A DNA stretch of 64,000 nucleotides from Pararge aegeria (GCF_905163445.1 NC_053190.1:11968501-12032500); one strand, 5' to 3'; counted from the first letter of the stretch, positions 1 to 10,483 are shown. Numbers and translations: made by a program. Notes: generated by a model not told the origin, from the letters alone.

Positions 1-1000
1 TAGACTTGAAGAGATAGTTTTTTTTCAATCTAAATAATATTTATGAGGTAAGTATTTCAATAAGTATCCAATACTGAATACTCTAATATTCAGAGGCAAC
101 AATTTTACAGGATAAAAGTTCTTACATTTGCGCATCCTGATTCAATGTAAGGACTAAAAAAACATTTTTATAAAAGGATTAAACTCTGAACTTATTGAAA
201 ACACGTTTATCTAGTTCCTAGATTATAAAAAAAAGACTTACTTTGATTATAAAATCAGAGGAAACCACCTTATTTTGAAGATATCAAATTTGTGTTTTAT
301 ATGTGCTCTTTGATTGATGAATAAAATTGATATTTATTTCAAATATTTTTTATTAAACATTTTAAATTTTCGAAGATTTTACGGATATCGATAAGCCCTG
401 CTGATGTAAGCTGTCCGTGATGGAGTACCGCCATTGAGTCTTATCAAGTGTTTATCCGTTGGAACAGGACGCATCTAATGGCAGTATATCTTGCTGTAGT
501 ATCAGATTTAAGCCATTATTCGTAATCCTTTTCACCGATTCTGTTGATTCAGCACGATTTAAATGATCGTATTTTAACTTTATTTGGACCACGTGAAACT
601 TTTACATACACTTAATATCAAGTGATTTTGTCATATACATTTTATGTGAAGGATCAACTGAATAAAATTGTACTTAACGATTGTCTTTTATCTATCTATT
701 GGAGAAAAAAAAACTAACATAAAAAACTGACTTCGTAAATAAATGTAAAATCAAAGGAACCAACTATAAAGTAAATAGATTGTTGTATAAATCAAGCTTT
801 AATGCTGGGTGATCCGTAGCTAATGAAATTTAAATGGGACTATTTTGGAATAAAGCCCTTTCGAACAAAAAAATAATTTTACAAATCCATCATATGTAGG
901 TGCATCAGAATCTAAGCTAGTGAATTAGGTAAATTCTTGTAATTAGAAGAAACTAATCGTAAGATGAAAAAATAAATAAATAAATATAATGGAGTTTTAT
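1..1000. other. No gene seen; unassigned AT-rich DNA
   Basis: No reading frame, RNA gene or recognisable repeat could be supported here. The stretch near 380-500 (CTGTCCGTGATGGAGTACCG) is more GC-rich than its surroundings and may be old transposon, but I cannot name it. Confidence 0.5.
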
Positions 1001-1002
1001 GC

Positions 1003-1037
1003 TCGTACATTGATAACCTCCTTTTTAAAGTCGGTTA
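1003..1037 (+). mobile_element. End fragment of a lepidopteran GTCGGTTAAAAA repeat
   Basis: The sequence ATAACCTCCTTTTTAAAGTC followed by GGTTAAAAA matches my memory of one terminus of an abundant lepidopteran non-coding repeat. Only the terminus is visible; no partner end was found nearby. Confidence 0.4.
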
Positions 1038-1930
1038 AAAATTCACTGTCACGCTCATCTTGCAAAAACTGATTGAAATAGTTTTGTTTGCCTTTATACA
1101 GGGATAGCAAAACAAGAAAAATAGAATTACCTAAAGCAATAGCAGGAATTGAAATTATTTCCCATAATTACCTTTTTGGATTACTTTTAATACCTAAGCA
1201 TTTCGTAACCGGGTATCATCACACTTCATCTAATTTTTAATCGAGTATAAGCACTCTGTAGCATTATCTAAATCTAGTAATCTGTAATCTCTAGTACCTA
1301 CCGTTGTTTTTATATGTCACTAGTGGTGTCTACCTCGTTATTTATTTATGACGTAACTAACTCATTGTCGATTCTATGGCCGGGATAAAAATATAATGAC
1401 ATCTCATTTATCAAAATATATTGGGTAGGCTATTTTCGAAACAGTAATCTAACAATAAATCATATTTTTTTTAGAATATATGAACTCGTTTGGGCTGTAG
1501 GCGTTAGAATATGAAGTCGTATATAAGGAAGATAATACTTATAAGAGTGGCTAATTATTATGGAAAAGATTCAATTGTTTTTGGTATCAAAAAAATTTAA
1601 CAGGATGTTAATTGAATGGCTGAGAGAGGTGAGAAAGGTCAAAGAAGCAGCCCGTAGAGGAAGTTTATCTTATGAACTTATTTTCTCATGTTGTAAGTGT
1701 TTGTGTTGCGTTTAGTAGTGGTATAATTATATTACCAAACAATTTGTAGTGCTTACACACGTACATCAATTCGACACGTTCCAACTAAAGCGGCCATTTT
1801 ATTTGTTTTCCTTCTCAGTTTTCCTCAAGGATGCAACATTTACATAGTTAAACGTAGGTACGTATATATTATCATACATTCATACCTACTCTTGTTAATG
1901 TTTGTCAATATGGGAATTAAATATAAATAA
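1038..1930. other. No gene seen; unassigned AT-rich DNA
   Basis: No supported coding region, RNA gene or repeat. The sequence is AT-rich with several short poly-A/T runs. Confidence 0.5.
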
Positions 1931-2179
1931 CTATACTACGACAATGCACACATCGCCATGTAACCCGTAAAGTAAGCGCAGTTGGTGTTTTGGGTTACTA
2001 CCCAGGTGACTGTTGAATATTTTTATAATATACATAAATACTTATAATATATATATAAACACCCAGACCCTGAAAAACATTTATGTTCCGCACACAAACA
2101 TGTTCCAGATGTGGGAATCGAACCAACGGCCATGGACTCAGAAAGCAGGGTCGCTGCCCACTACGCCAGACGGCCGTCA
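1931..2179 (-). mobile_element. tRNA-derived SINE (family with CGTAGTATA tail)
   Basis: Read on the minus strand, it starts with a tRNA-like head GACGGCCGTCTGGCGTAGTG (an A-box-like region) and has a B-box-like GGTTCGATTCC at 2,114-2,124. The body follows, and the 3' tail ends TGCATTGTCGTAGTATA. The same layout occurs at 49,255-49,518, and fragments at 9.2, 41.0, 43.5 and 61.3 kb. SINEs of this kind are transcribed by RNA polymerase III from the internal boxes and copied by a LINE. The short reading frames on both strands here are incidental. Confidence 0.85.
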
Positions 2180-2863
2180 CAACATAATAAGATAATAAGT
2201 GAGATATATAATATTCATATGTTATACATTATTTCCCTTCCTGAAACCTTTTAAAAGTTACTTAGTAGTCGAATCCTTATAATAAAGTATGTTTACTGCA
2301 CACAGACTATACAACTAATTGGACATACTAAATTTAATCAGACCAATTAGTAATATGATTCCGTTAATTAGTCAAACGTCCACCGGAATACTTTAGATTT
2401 AGATAGATTTAATTGTAAGTATTAAAGACTGCGTGCTCTACACCAAAATAAGCTCTAAAATATCGGTGATAAGAGTCAAATTTCTGTAATTTAGTTATCC
2501 CCATATCTAGAACATGTAGTTACGGAGAACTTGCATGTGGAGTAGGAGAATAGATAATATTGCCTTTGTTTTGAGCTATTGTTATTACGGTCCTCAACAA
2601 CTAAGCCGATGTATGATGATGATGAAGCAATTGATGAAAATAAAGCAGTATTGTGGATCAACTTCGCTTTGTTGGTTAGAATAATCTGAATATCATAGTT
2701 ATAAGATATTAATGAGGGCATCATCCACAGCCTATAAATTTCCCACTGCTGGACACAGGCAGCGACGTGCACTTCATACATGCACAAAAGCACTGTCTAC
2801 CCTACGTTTTTTTATATAACTATTATAGAAGGAGGATTTTTCGATTTGATGCAATCTCAGCCC
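2180..2863. other. Left flank of duplication; mostly unassigned, with a repeat scrap
   Basis: No gene is supported. Around 2,725-2,800 there is a mixed scrap: CCCACTGCTGGACACAGGC resembles the 3' end of RTE-type LINEs or their SINEs, followed by GACGTGCACTTCATACATGC, resembling one end of the hAT-like MITE found at 8,939-9,080. A 100-codon minus-strand frame across 2,491-2,793 overlaps these scraps and is not a credible gene. Confidence 0.5.
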
Positions 2864-3055
2864 GTCTCATAGGAGAGACGGTTTTAGACCCACCATGCTG
2901 TACTTATGCGTGTTGGAAGCCTTTCACGAATATTATCACATGTTGAAGATAATAACCGCGATCAAAGCCTTAAACGTGCTGGCCGAGGCACGGGGATTGA
3001 CAACGCTAATTTCCTAACACCAGGCTGGCTGGTACCTAATGAAGATTCTTTAAAA
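2857..3055 (+). mobile_element. Lepidopteran repeat fragment at copy 1 left edge
   Basis: The phrases GAGACGGTTTTAGACCCACC and GCCGAGGCACGGGG resemble the 3' region of a common lepidopteran retroposon. It contains the left boundary of the duplication. Its counterpart in copy 2 is 17,650-17,846. The open frame of 92 codons across that counterpart crosses the spacer boundary and is incidental. Confidence 0.45.
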
Positions 3056-3145
3056 GAGTAACACAATAACTAAAATTTTTTTATTTGAACATTATAACCA
3101 TTAGACCAATGGTTTAATGGCATACCCTGATTCTATGTTTAAGAT

Positions 3146-5060
3146 TTTATATCGATGAGGAGAAACCAAATTCGGTTGGTTTACTAATAATACAAAAATA
3201 ACAATTAATAATAATTCTCGAAAATAGACTAAAACAGTTTCTTCTGCGATCGTTTTTTTGAATCGCGGGAAAACTAACTATTTTACCAGGTTCAAGTAAA
3301 GTAATGAAAAAAAAACATATTTCCAGAATGCAGTCTATCTCTCTGCCATTTTTTTTAAACCTGTTTAGAAGTTTAATCATGAAAAGGTAACAGACAAACA
3401 GACTAAGTTTCTAATTACTGTAAATTCTGTAAATTTTAGTACTTGACTACAATTTAATGGTATTCGATATTCTAGTCAATATAGAACGAACTAACTTGAA
3501 AGAGGTACTGCGACTGCAAAGTTCCTTTCAGCCCTAATTAGCGCCGCGTCGAAACACTAAACAGGGTGGCGGTACGGCCTTGCTGTCGGCAATTTATGGC
3601 TGTCGAACTTTTAGTGTTTCGTACTAAGCATATACCTAATGTAGGTACACCCTGTTAAACAACCTATACACACGTCATACTTACAGCGCTCGGAAGACGC
3701 GTCAACGACGCGCGTTAACGCCTTTTAAACGAGAGTTAATGAAATTCTTAATTAAACGGTCGCTTGGAAGCAGTCGGTTCTGCTTTCATCTCACAAAACT
3801 TATAATAAATATTAATACATTTTGATGTTTGTGAAGATCAACTACTGACTGCCTTCTCCTCTTAATCTTGACTGAATCCAAATTCGGAATCGGTGGTCGT
3901 CATTATAACACACATCATTTATGGTTTACTTTTTCGAAGTGCTTAGGTATACCTAATTAAATTAGTTGATTTTTTTTAATTTTGACAAATGCAACAATTT
4001 TATTTTCGAAACCCTACGGAATTAGAAAACAGTGAAACGCACGTCATCATCGCATAGAAAATAGTACACCGTGTGCAAAGACCCTTAAATTGGAGGTAGG
4101 CGTTTGTAGATGGTCATAAAACTAAAACTAAGTCATGGAGGCCACGCACCTATCTAAAACTCAATAGTTTTCTGCAAAAATTTAAACGCTTTCTAAAACA
4201 ATACACCTACCTGATTGAGACTATTTTAAGTGTCCCACGATAAAACGCATCAAGTGACAAAATAAAAATGTGATTCCCAAAATAAATAAATGATCACCTA
4301 AAAAATATGAACCATATTTACTTTATTCATTTCAAAGAATTGGTTGTAAGAAACATTATTTAAGGGTAAGAAAAGATCGGAACACAGCTGCAATGCTTCT
4401 TCCCAGAACTTCCCCGGATGAGCGTTGTCACAAAAAGCTTAGTCGTCTAAATACAAGCCTTTATTTTATCTCAAAAATTTTTGTTCAGAACAGTACCTAA
4501 AGAAAAATGGTACCAATAGGCAAGTATTAAAAGTCCTTTAAAAAGTTATGCTCATTGGACTTTGACCGCATTTCTTTTCTCCACTCTAACACAAATTGAT
4601 ATAGGTAATTATTTCTATTATTTTAAAAAGAAAATTTGAAAACGCATCTACCAATTAAAATTTTCCGACATTTTCTATCGGAAACTGTTTTAAGTGGAAA
4701 AACTGAAAAACTTGTTACCCTTTCATAAACGAAATATTCCATCCTCCATCAAGAAAACCCCAATTTATTTGGATGGAGATTTTATCAAAATATTCTCACT
4801 TTTTTTTGAGCATGTCACAAACTTTGTGTTTACGTTCATTATGCCGGCCGGCTCTTCACATTGATGTGAATGTTGTGGTAAAGATATTAGCCAAAAGTTC
4901 GTGATGGCGTCCGTACGTTAGAAGGTCGTTAAGTTTGCTTCGGTCCAGGCAAATGGACGAAAGAATTTAAATATAATAACTTTCGTAATAAAGTTTCTTC
5001 ATTGGTAATTGTTACTGACATTTTTTAGACACTAGTTACGAAGCATGAATATATTTAAAT
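3146..5060. other. Copy 1 interior; no gene seen
   Basis: No coding region is supported. Near 4,375-4,440 the phrase ACTTCCCCGGATGAG with TGTCACAAAAAGCT is also found, diverged, at about 59,775-59,800. It is probably a common repeat fragment. The equivalent in copy 2 is 17,940-19,833. This segment holds four of the copy-specific indels. Confidence 0.5.
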
Positions 5061-5107
5061 CAGGTGCGTGCAATTTTACTGGGTGCGTGCAATTTTACGT
5101 AGAAAGC

Positions 5108-5440
5108 TAAATTCATTTAAGGTACATATATCATTTTATAACAAATTACCAGATGAAATCCTTAAGATGTCTCTCGATGATAAGTTCAAAGTTTATATAA
5201 AATGTAAGCTTATAAAAATCCTATTATAATATTAAGGATTACATGAATGATACATAAGCTTGGGTATGAATTGTTCTAACTTCATAGCTAAACATTAACT
5301 TAACTGTGAGATGGTGATAACAAAAAAAAACCTGGCTAAGTTAGACCAGGGAGCGTTTGGAACCCTCCTAGCTTTAGTTTTAAGTTATCGAATGCTGTTA
5401 CCACCATCACTAACATAAGTGTTAACATGTTAAATGTATG
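5108..5440 (+). mobile_element. 5'-truncated CR1/Jockey-like LINE 3' end (copy 1)
   Basis: Frame-wise it reads FYNKLPDEILKMSLDDKF, which matches the C-terminus FYNKLPIVILEMSLKSSKF of the better preserved LINE at 57,631-58,668. The matching 3' UTR follows: a run of A after GGTGATAAC, then CCTGGCTAAGTTAG and GGAGCGTTTGGAACCCTC. Only the last ~30 codons and the UTR are present, typical of 5' truncation during target-primed insertion. Duplicated at 19,881-20,213. Confidence 0.8.
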
Positions 5441-5588
5441 AAGGCTTCATAAGTGCCTGTAAATAAGGTTCTTCATAAGGTAAAACATTTTTTTATTTTT
5501 TATTTGAATTTTGCTAAACGCGCGTCCAACGTTTTGACGCGGCGACCATAACTCTGCCGCAGCATCTATTTTAAAAAACCGACACAAA

Positions 5589-5930
5589 ATGGATCTTACG
5601 CCAACATTTGGGCCATCATACCAAAACATACCTCATTCCATATCTACGATAATTTGTCACAATGTTGGCCAACGTGGAGAGCCGGTAATAAACTATCACG
5701 TGTTAAGCATTAATTCGCATTACTCGTTTCCAGAAGTAGCCAGAAATGGAGATTATTTGGTGACTTGCTTCGTCCTTCACGATCCCGGAAACATCATTAA
5801 CTGTCGAGTGGGACTTTATTACATTTCTGTAAAGGCATTTTCCAGGTCAAAACTTGCGCTAGCAACAAGCAGCTTGTTATTTCTGCTACGAGATGAAACA
5901 ACTACAGAAAAGACACCTCACACTCGCTAA
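5589..5930 (+). CDS. Hypothetical 113-aa reading frame, copy 1 (doubtful)
   Basis: The frame starts in a favourable context, ACAAAATGG (A at -3, G at +4), and runs 113 codons to TAA. It is less AT-rich than its surroundings. The protein (MDLTPTFGPSYQNIPHSIST at the start) shows no signal peptide, transmembrane segment or motif I recognise. It lies between a LINE remnant and a SINE, with AAAACCGAC just upstream, a phrase seen at ends of a lepidopteran repeat. It could therefore be part of an unclassified transposon or chance. The copy-2 frame encodes the same protein, but the copies are too similar for that to indicate selection. Confidence 0.15.
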   Translation: MDLTPTFGPSYQNIPHSISTIICHNVGQRGEPVINYHVLSINSHYSFPEVARNGDYLVTCFVLHDPGNIINCRVGLYYISVKAFSRSKLALATSSLLFLLRDETTTEKTPHTR

Positions 5931-6205
5931 CAAGCCGTGGCCGCGTTTTTAAACATTTCATTTCATTTTACGACATTTTTATTTGATTCAACTTTTTTGT
6001 TTGGAACTTTTTTTTCTCTTGATACATTTATTTAATGAAGTTCTTATATTTACTAATTTTTAAAGCGTTCTATTTATGAACTTTGCCTTGGGATGAGAAC
6101 AAATTTTTGATGATTTAACAAAGGTCACAAGGCACAAAAGGCGTGAAAAGTGGGTAGTTATAAACGTATACAAGACAAATATAACGTCAAATTTTGTACT
6201 TTTAT

Positions 6206-6265
6206 AACTACGCTATAGCATAACTATGCTATTGCTATGCTATAGCTACGCTATAGCTATGTGAT
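6206..6265. repeat. CTATGCTATAG minisatellite, copy 1
   Basis: Irregular iterations of CTATGCTATAG / CTACGCTATAG lie directly before the tRNA-like head of the SINE at 6,256-6,572. The array in copy 2 (20,980-21,053) differs in length and order. Confidence 0.75.
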
Positions 6266-6572
6266 AGCTTATTGGTTAGGACTTCGGCTTCACGTTTGCG
6301 GGGTCGGGTTCGAATCCCGCCACGCTCCAACGTTACTAAACTTTACTAAGTTATGTGCGTTTTAAGCAATTAAAATATCACTTGCATCAACGGTGAAGGA
6401 AAACATCGTGAGAAAATCTGCATGCCTGAGAATTCTCCATAATATTCTCAAAGCCGTGTGAAGTCCACCAATTGGGCCAGCGTGGTGGACTATGGCCTAA
6501 ACCCTTTCTATTATGGAAGGAGACCCGTGCCCTGTAGTGAGCCGTTAATGGGTTGATATGATGATGATGATG
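6256..6572 (+). mobile_element. tRNA-derived SINE with TGATGATGATG tail (copy 1)
   Basis: The tRNA-like head has an A-box-like TAGCTTATTGGTTAGG and a perfect B box GGTTCGAATCC at 6,307-6,317. The body carries CATCAACGGTGAAGGAAAAC, GCATGCCTGAGAATTCTCC, AGCGTGGTGGACTATGGCC and GGAGACCCGTGCCCTGTAG, and ends in a TGATGATGATG repeat. This is the most intact member of the commonest SINE in the window. Relatives lie near 12.7, 14.9, 37.8, 40.8, 48.2, 51.4 and 54.6 kb. Confidence 0.9.
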
Positions 6573-6594
6573 AAAAGTGTCCTGATCTGATGAA

Positions 6595-6720
6595 ATAAAT
6601 ATTTTCTACAACATTTTTAAGTCGGTGTCAAGTAAAACTGGAACTACAAAAAAATACTGGAACTTTTTAAATGAATTGAGATTCTCCTCCTTTTTTGTAA
6701 GTCGGTTAAAAAACGCACAA
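6595..6720 (+). mobile_element. GTCGGTTAAAAA repeat end (copy 1)
   Basis: Contains AAGTCGGTGTCAAGTAAAAC and ends CTCCTCCTTTTTTGTAAGTC followed by GGTTAAAAAAC, resembling the terminus of the same repeat as at 1,003-1,037. A short direct repeat, ACTGGAACTAC / ACTGGAACTTT, lies inside. Copy 2 equivalent: 21,379-21,504. Confidence 0.4.
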
Positions 6721-6871
6721 CGCCAGCCGGGTGTTTTCGTAACTTCACAAGAAATTTTATAAATTAGTTATCTTTATTTCAGAGTGCTTAATGATTGATC
6801 ATTGAGACACATCTCGAATACATGTTTATTGAAATAAGTAATTTTCATGCATATTTATAATTTTTTTACAT

Positions 6872-6950
6872 GGTAGTGGTTTATTTTGTCTTTTTTTATC
6901 TGTAATCGTGTGATAGTTACAGATAAAAAAGGCAAAAATAAAATGCTACC
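6872..6950. repeat. Imperfect inverted repeat (copy 1)
   Basis: Left arm GGTAGTGGTTTATTTTGTC plus TTTTTTATCTGTAA pairs with right arm TTACAGATAAAAAA plus GGCAAAAATAAAATGCTACC around an 11-nt loop. The inner 14 bp are perfect; the outer part has mismatches. It resembles a small fold-back element. Copy 2: 21,656-21,734. Confidence 0.6.
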
Positions 6951-7486
6951 AGATCTCACTATACTGGTGCTTGACTAGCCACTTGCTCTGACGAGACCTA
7001 ATTACATTGCAATTTTTTAATTTTCAGTATATGTGCATACATTTTGCTGGTAAGCACTTAAATACCTCAATATTAACAGTTTCCAAATACAAATACTTTA
7101 TACCTGCAAAACTTTACATTGTTATAATACAGCTCCCAAAGAATCAACAGCCAAGTTAATATGCTGTTTAAAGATATGAGGTTAAGGTCTAATAGCGTGT
7201 AAGTCTTTTGGATAGCTAAAGTTTATAGCCCAGCACACTCAATTACATCTAACTTCATGTTAGGTATTCAAGCAAGCGTTTGTCTAATGAACGGTGTAAT
7301 GAAACTAATTTTCACGATTATGTATACTACGCTTGTCCACCCATTAAAATATGCACCTCACAGATCTCTGTGATAATAATATATCTCTCCTCATTAATGT
7401 CACACGCTGGGTCCAGGCTATATCATTTTGAAATGTTCTTTTGTTTTTGGATAGAAGCAGGCGTTACTTTTCGGAAATCCATAATA

Positions 7487-7822
7487 TATTATGAAAATTA
7501 AGCTTAATTTGCTATACTCCGCGAATAGCAGCAGAATCTGTAATTTATAATTACTTCAATCCGTATACTCCAAGCCAAACAGATCCTCGGCAATGTACCC
7601 TCTTGTTGTTGTACTTTACAACAAATAATTGTTGACAATTATTCATTGTTAAGTCAACATCTCCTGAGGATGCTCCGGTTTCGGAGCGAAACGTGCGTAG
7701 AGGGTACATTGCCGAGGATCTGTTTGGCTTGGAGTATACGGATTGAAGTAATTATAAATTACACCATACAGATTCTGCTGCTGTTCGCGGAGTATAGCAA
7801 ATTAAGCTTAATTTTCATAATA
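7487..7822. mobile_element. Fold-back element with ~117-124-bp arms (copy 1)
   Basis: Arms at 7,487-7,603 and 7,699-7,822 are near-perfect inverted copies; the right arm carries a few extra bases next to TTTATAATTAC. The arms span ATTAAGCTTAATTTGCTATA, CAGCAGAATCTGTA and GCCAAACAGATCCTCGG. The ~95-bp loop holds ACTTTACAACAAATAATTGT and CATCTCCTGAGGATGCTCCG, which I associate with an abundant lepidopteran repeat. No protein is encoded. It fits a non-autonomous DNA transposon of the fold-back/MITE type. Degraded arm-like sequence recurs at about 55,560-55,680. Confidence 0.85.
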
Positions 7823-7865
7823 GTTCGTTTGTTTTAAATTCCAGTGAAGATTATCGGCATCTAAG

Positions 7866-8100
7866 GCTGAACGTCCTCTCCGTGGTACAGGGGGAATATA
7901 GCTTCATAATATGGACTATAATAGTCCACTGCTAGTCTAAAGGCCTCTCCCAACGTGAGGGTTTGCCCATGATCACCACTTTGGGCAGACGGGTTGGTAT
8001 TAGTCGCACAGAGAACGCTGCTACCCGAGCTCTGTTTTATTCTCTTGCACACCCGCGGGCAGAGAAGGTTTCGCTTAACGCTGCATAATTCCGGGCTCAT
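7866..8100 (-). mobile_element. SINE/LINE 3'-end fragment, CAGTGGACTGTTATAG type (copy 1)
   Basis: On the minus strand it contains CCGCGGGTGTGCAAGAG, CGTCTGCCCAAAG and GAGAGGCCTTTAGACTAGCA, matching the plus-strand relatives at 45,610-45,790, 45,850-46,165 and 55,975-56,098. The 79-codon frame over this interval is a by-product. Copy 2: 22,650-22,884. Confidence 0.7.
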
Positions 8101-8341
8101 ACTGAGAATTTCTCGATAAAAACCATTATCTTACAATTTTTGGCCTGACCCGATAATCCAACTCAGGGCATCGTGATAACGAGTGGAATATGCTACTTAA
8201 CAAACGAAGCGGCAGTAAAAATATATCAGCATCATCAAGGGCCTTTAAATCAGCCAGTGACAATTTCGACAAGTCAATCAGAAAAGATAAGTATACGATA
8301 ATTGTTGAATTTTATGCAAACAATTAACGTATACATTTTGT

Positions 8342-8495
8342 CTGGTTGGAGGCTTCAGCCTTTGCCAGTTACCAACCTAAAGATAAAAATGTGTGGCAAT
8401 CTTTTAGACACTGATTAGGTTAGGTTTTAATACATGGGTCTAAAATAACTGCCAAACTCCTAACAAGTTAGCCCGCTAACAGCTTAAACGGCATT
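8342..8495 (+). mobile_element. Fragment of SINE with CTAAGATGGTAGCGGGCTAA core, diverged (copy 1)
   Basis: Reads GGAGGCTTCAGCCTTTGCC, then GTTACCAACC, then CTAACAAGTTAGCCCGCTA, the plus-strand order seen also at 36,885, 38,515 and 39,705. Heavily diverged. Copy 2: about 23,126-23,279. Confidence 0.65.
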
Positions 8496-8938
8496 GTACC
8501 TTACTTAGAAATGTAATTTAAAAAAAACAAATATCGTAATGATCATTTCAACTAAGCAAACTTCTTCAGCATTTAGTAGATTTAACCCGTTTCACTCTAA
8601 GGATGTGGTAAGGATATTCATTTTACCCTTGTTATAAAAACTTTCCAGAATATTCCCACTTGTGCCATTGGAAAATTCGAGAATAGGTCTAGTGGGAAAA
8701 GTAACTTTTACTTGTTTTAAAAACATTATCCACCTTAGCCGCAAAACTTAGTGTGAGTTTTACTCTGGAATAGCAATGAACTATAAAAGAGGAGAGGAAT
8801 GGTCGGCTCGTCAATTAACGTTACCATTTATTTATATTTTATGATCTTTATTTTAATTCTGATTATATCTAGTTATATATACACTATTTTAAAAATATAA
8901 AAAAAAAAATTGTGCATCACCTAAATATGGCAAACTAG

Positions 8939-9080
8939 CAGTGGCGTACACTAGGTTTCTTACCAGGGTATGCATACAACAGAACAATTGCATAAAACGT
9001 ACCTATACGAAAACATCCTCCTATACGAGTTATATATCAATTTTAGGATAGGCAGTGCATGTATGAAGTGCACGCCACTG
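8939..9080 (+). mobile_element. hAT-like MITE with 8-bp target-site duplication (copy 1)
   Basis: The element starts CAGTGGCGTACACT and ends AAGTGCACGCCACTG, so its ends form short terminal inverted repeats beginning CAGTGGCGT. It is flanked on both sides by the perfect 8-bp repeat CAAACTAG (8,931-8,938 and 9,081-9,088). An 8-bp duplication with CAG-type ends is the hallmark of hAT transposons; at 142 bp this is a non-autonomous MITE. End-like scraps occur at 2,757-2,790 and 39,545-39,585. Confidence 0.85.
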
Positions 9081-9169
9081 CAAACTAGAGTTTCCAGGGT
9101 ATCTATGAAGTTCGCCAATACAAATATTATTTCTGAAAATTATATTAACCATAAATAGCGTGAAATAGG

Positions 9170-9330
9170 CTTATAAATTTGTAAGTGTGTGGGTTTTTAT
9201 TTGTATATAAGAATTCGTTTTATATAAAAATATATATCTGCTATCTTAGTAGTACAATGTACGGTGACTTTCGGAATATATCGCGATATATGTATTGTCG
9301 TAGTATATTTATTTATTTGTCACCTACTTT
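9170..9330 (+). mobile_element. 3' half of CGTAGTATA-tailed SINE (copy 1)
   Basis: Carries TATCTGCTATCTTAGTA and the tail TATGTATTGTCGTAGTATAT followed by TTATTTATTT. The other family members read CTTAGTACCCATA at this point; copy 2 has CTTAGTACCCATAG, whereas copy 1 lacks six bases. Copy 2: 23,954-24,115. Confidence 0.75.
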
Positions 9331-9344
9331 TTTATTTTTTATTG

Positions 9345-9560
9345 ATTCCATTACAGGCTAACCCTGGACTGCAATCTCACAATTGTAAGTCACGATGCAG
9401 TCTGAGATGGTAACGGGCTAACCTTTAAGGGGTATGGCAGTTACATAAAACCAGTACCCCAGATCTTTTTCTGCACAACACCGTACCGGAACGCTATAAC
9501 GCTTAACATCTTTGTCGGTAGGGTTGTAACTAGCGAGGGCCGAAGCCACCCAAAAAACCA
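9345..9560 (-). mobile_element. SINE with CTAAGATGGTAGCGGGCTAA core, minus strand (copy 1)
   Basis: Contains GCAGTCTGAGATGGTAACGG, CGTACCGGAACGCTATAACG and CTTTGTCGGTAGGGTTGTAA, the diagnostic blocks of this family. The tRNA-like head is missing. Copy 2: 24,136-24,350, with the change CAGTACCGCAG for CAGTACCCCAG. Confidence 0.85.
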
Positions 9561-9564
9561 AAGC

Positions 9565-10480
9565 TGCGGACTACTTATTCATACAAATCCCACAAAAGTC
9601 AAAAAGCATTTCCGAGCTGTTGCTAGCGACTGAATTTTAGTTTTTTAAAAATCATACGGATGTATCTCGAAAAAAACTCTGATAGAGTTTGTTTGTTTAG
9701 AAGTAGATAAAAGTATCCTATGTCCGTCTACAGGCTCCAAGCTTTCTGTAAATCAAAAATTTCGCCAGAATCAGCTTTGCTGTGCAGTCGTGCATTGGTT
9801 AAAAATGCTTTTTTAATCCCCTGGGAATGTTACCTTGGTGCTATTCTGGAATAAAAAATATTCTATGTCCATCTCTATTTATGAATATAGGGAAAGTCTT
9901 TGAGCCGAACTTGGATAACAAACATAAACATAAAATCAGCGCAATAATAATATTATTAGTACCTACAGATAATTTACTCTCAGCTTTAGCCAAACTTCTA
10001 CTTTTAATTACCCCGGTTCAATCATTTAGTATTTTGTAATTATTACTTAATCATAAATCATTTTGAACACTAACAAGCTCCAGGTAGTTAACAACAAATA
10101 TAATATTTATTTTCAATTTGCATATAAAATGAGTTGCTATCAAATTTAAATTAAATTGCTTCAAATTAGCTGCTGTTTATTCAAGGGTATTTATGCGATG
10201 TTTTTGTCTATAGCTCTTTAATTACTGTTCCTAAGTTACAAAGATAGCCCTCACAGCAAGGATTCAACATGCTAGTGTTCGTGAACTTATTGGCTTTCAA
10301 TGTAAACCCGTTTACACCAACGATGAACAAGGCAATGCCTAAGTTAGTAACGAATAATCGAAGAATTCCTAGGCATACATTTACATTTCACCAATCGGTT
10401 TTAACTCGTATAACCTAGCTTGTCTATGATGGCTTGTCTGGTATGGTATTGTGTTTACATTGTCATATTCATTTTTCTAC
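9565..10480. other. Copy 1 interior; no gene seen
   Basis: No gene or clear repeat supported. ATCATACGGATGTATCTCG and AGTATCCTATGTCCGTC near 9,650-9,730 resemble fragments of common lepidopteran repeats. Copy 2 equivalent: 24,355-25,270. Confidence 0.45.
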
Positions 10481-10483
10481 GCC

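Noticed and set aside
6262..6330. Possible genuine tRNA gene (B box GGTTCGAATCC)
   Set aside because: The head is followed by the SINE body and tail and I could not fold an acceptor stem; SINE heads of this kind occur throughout the window.
7861..8100. 79-codon minus-strand frame found in both copies
   Set aside because: It lies over a SINE/LINE 3'-end fragment with relatives at 45.6, 45.9 and 56.0 kb that have no such frame.
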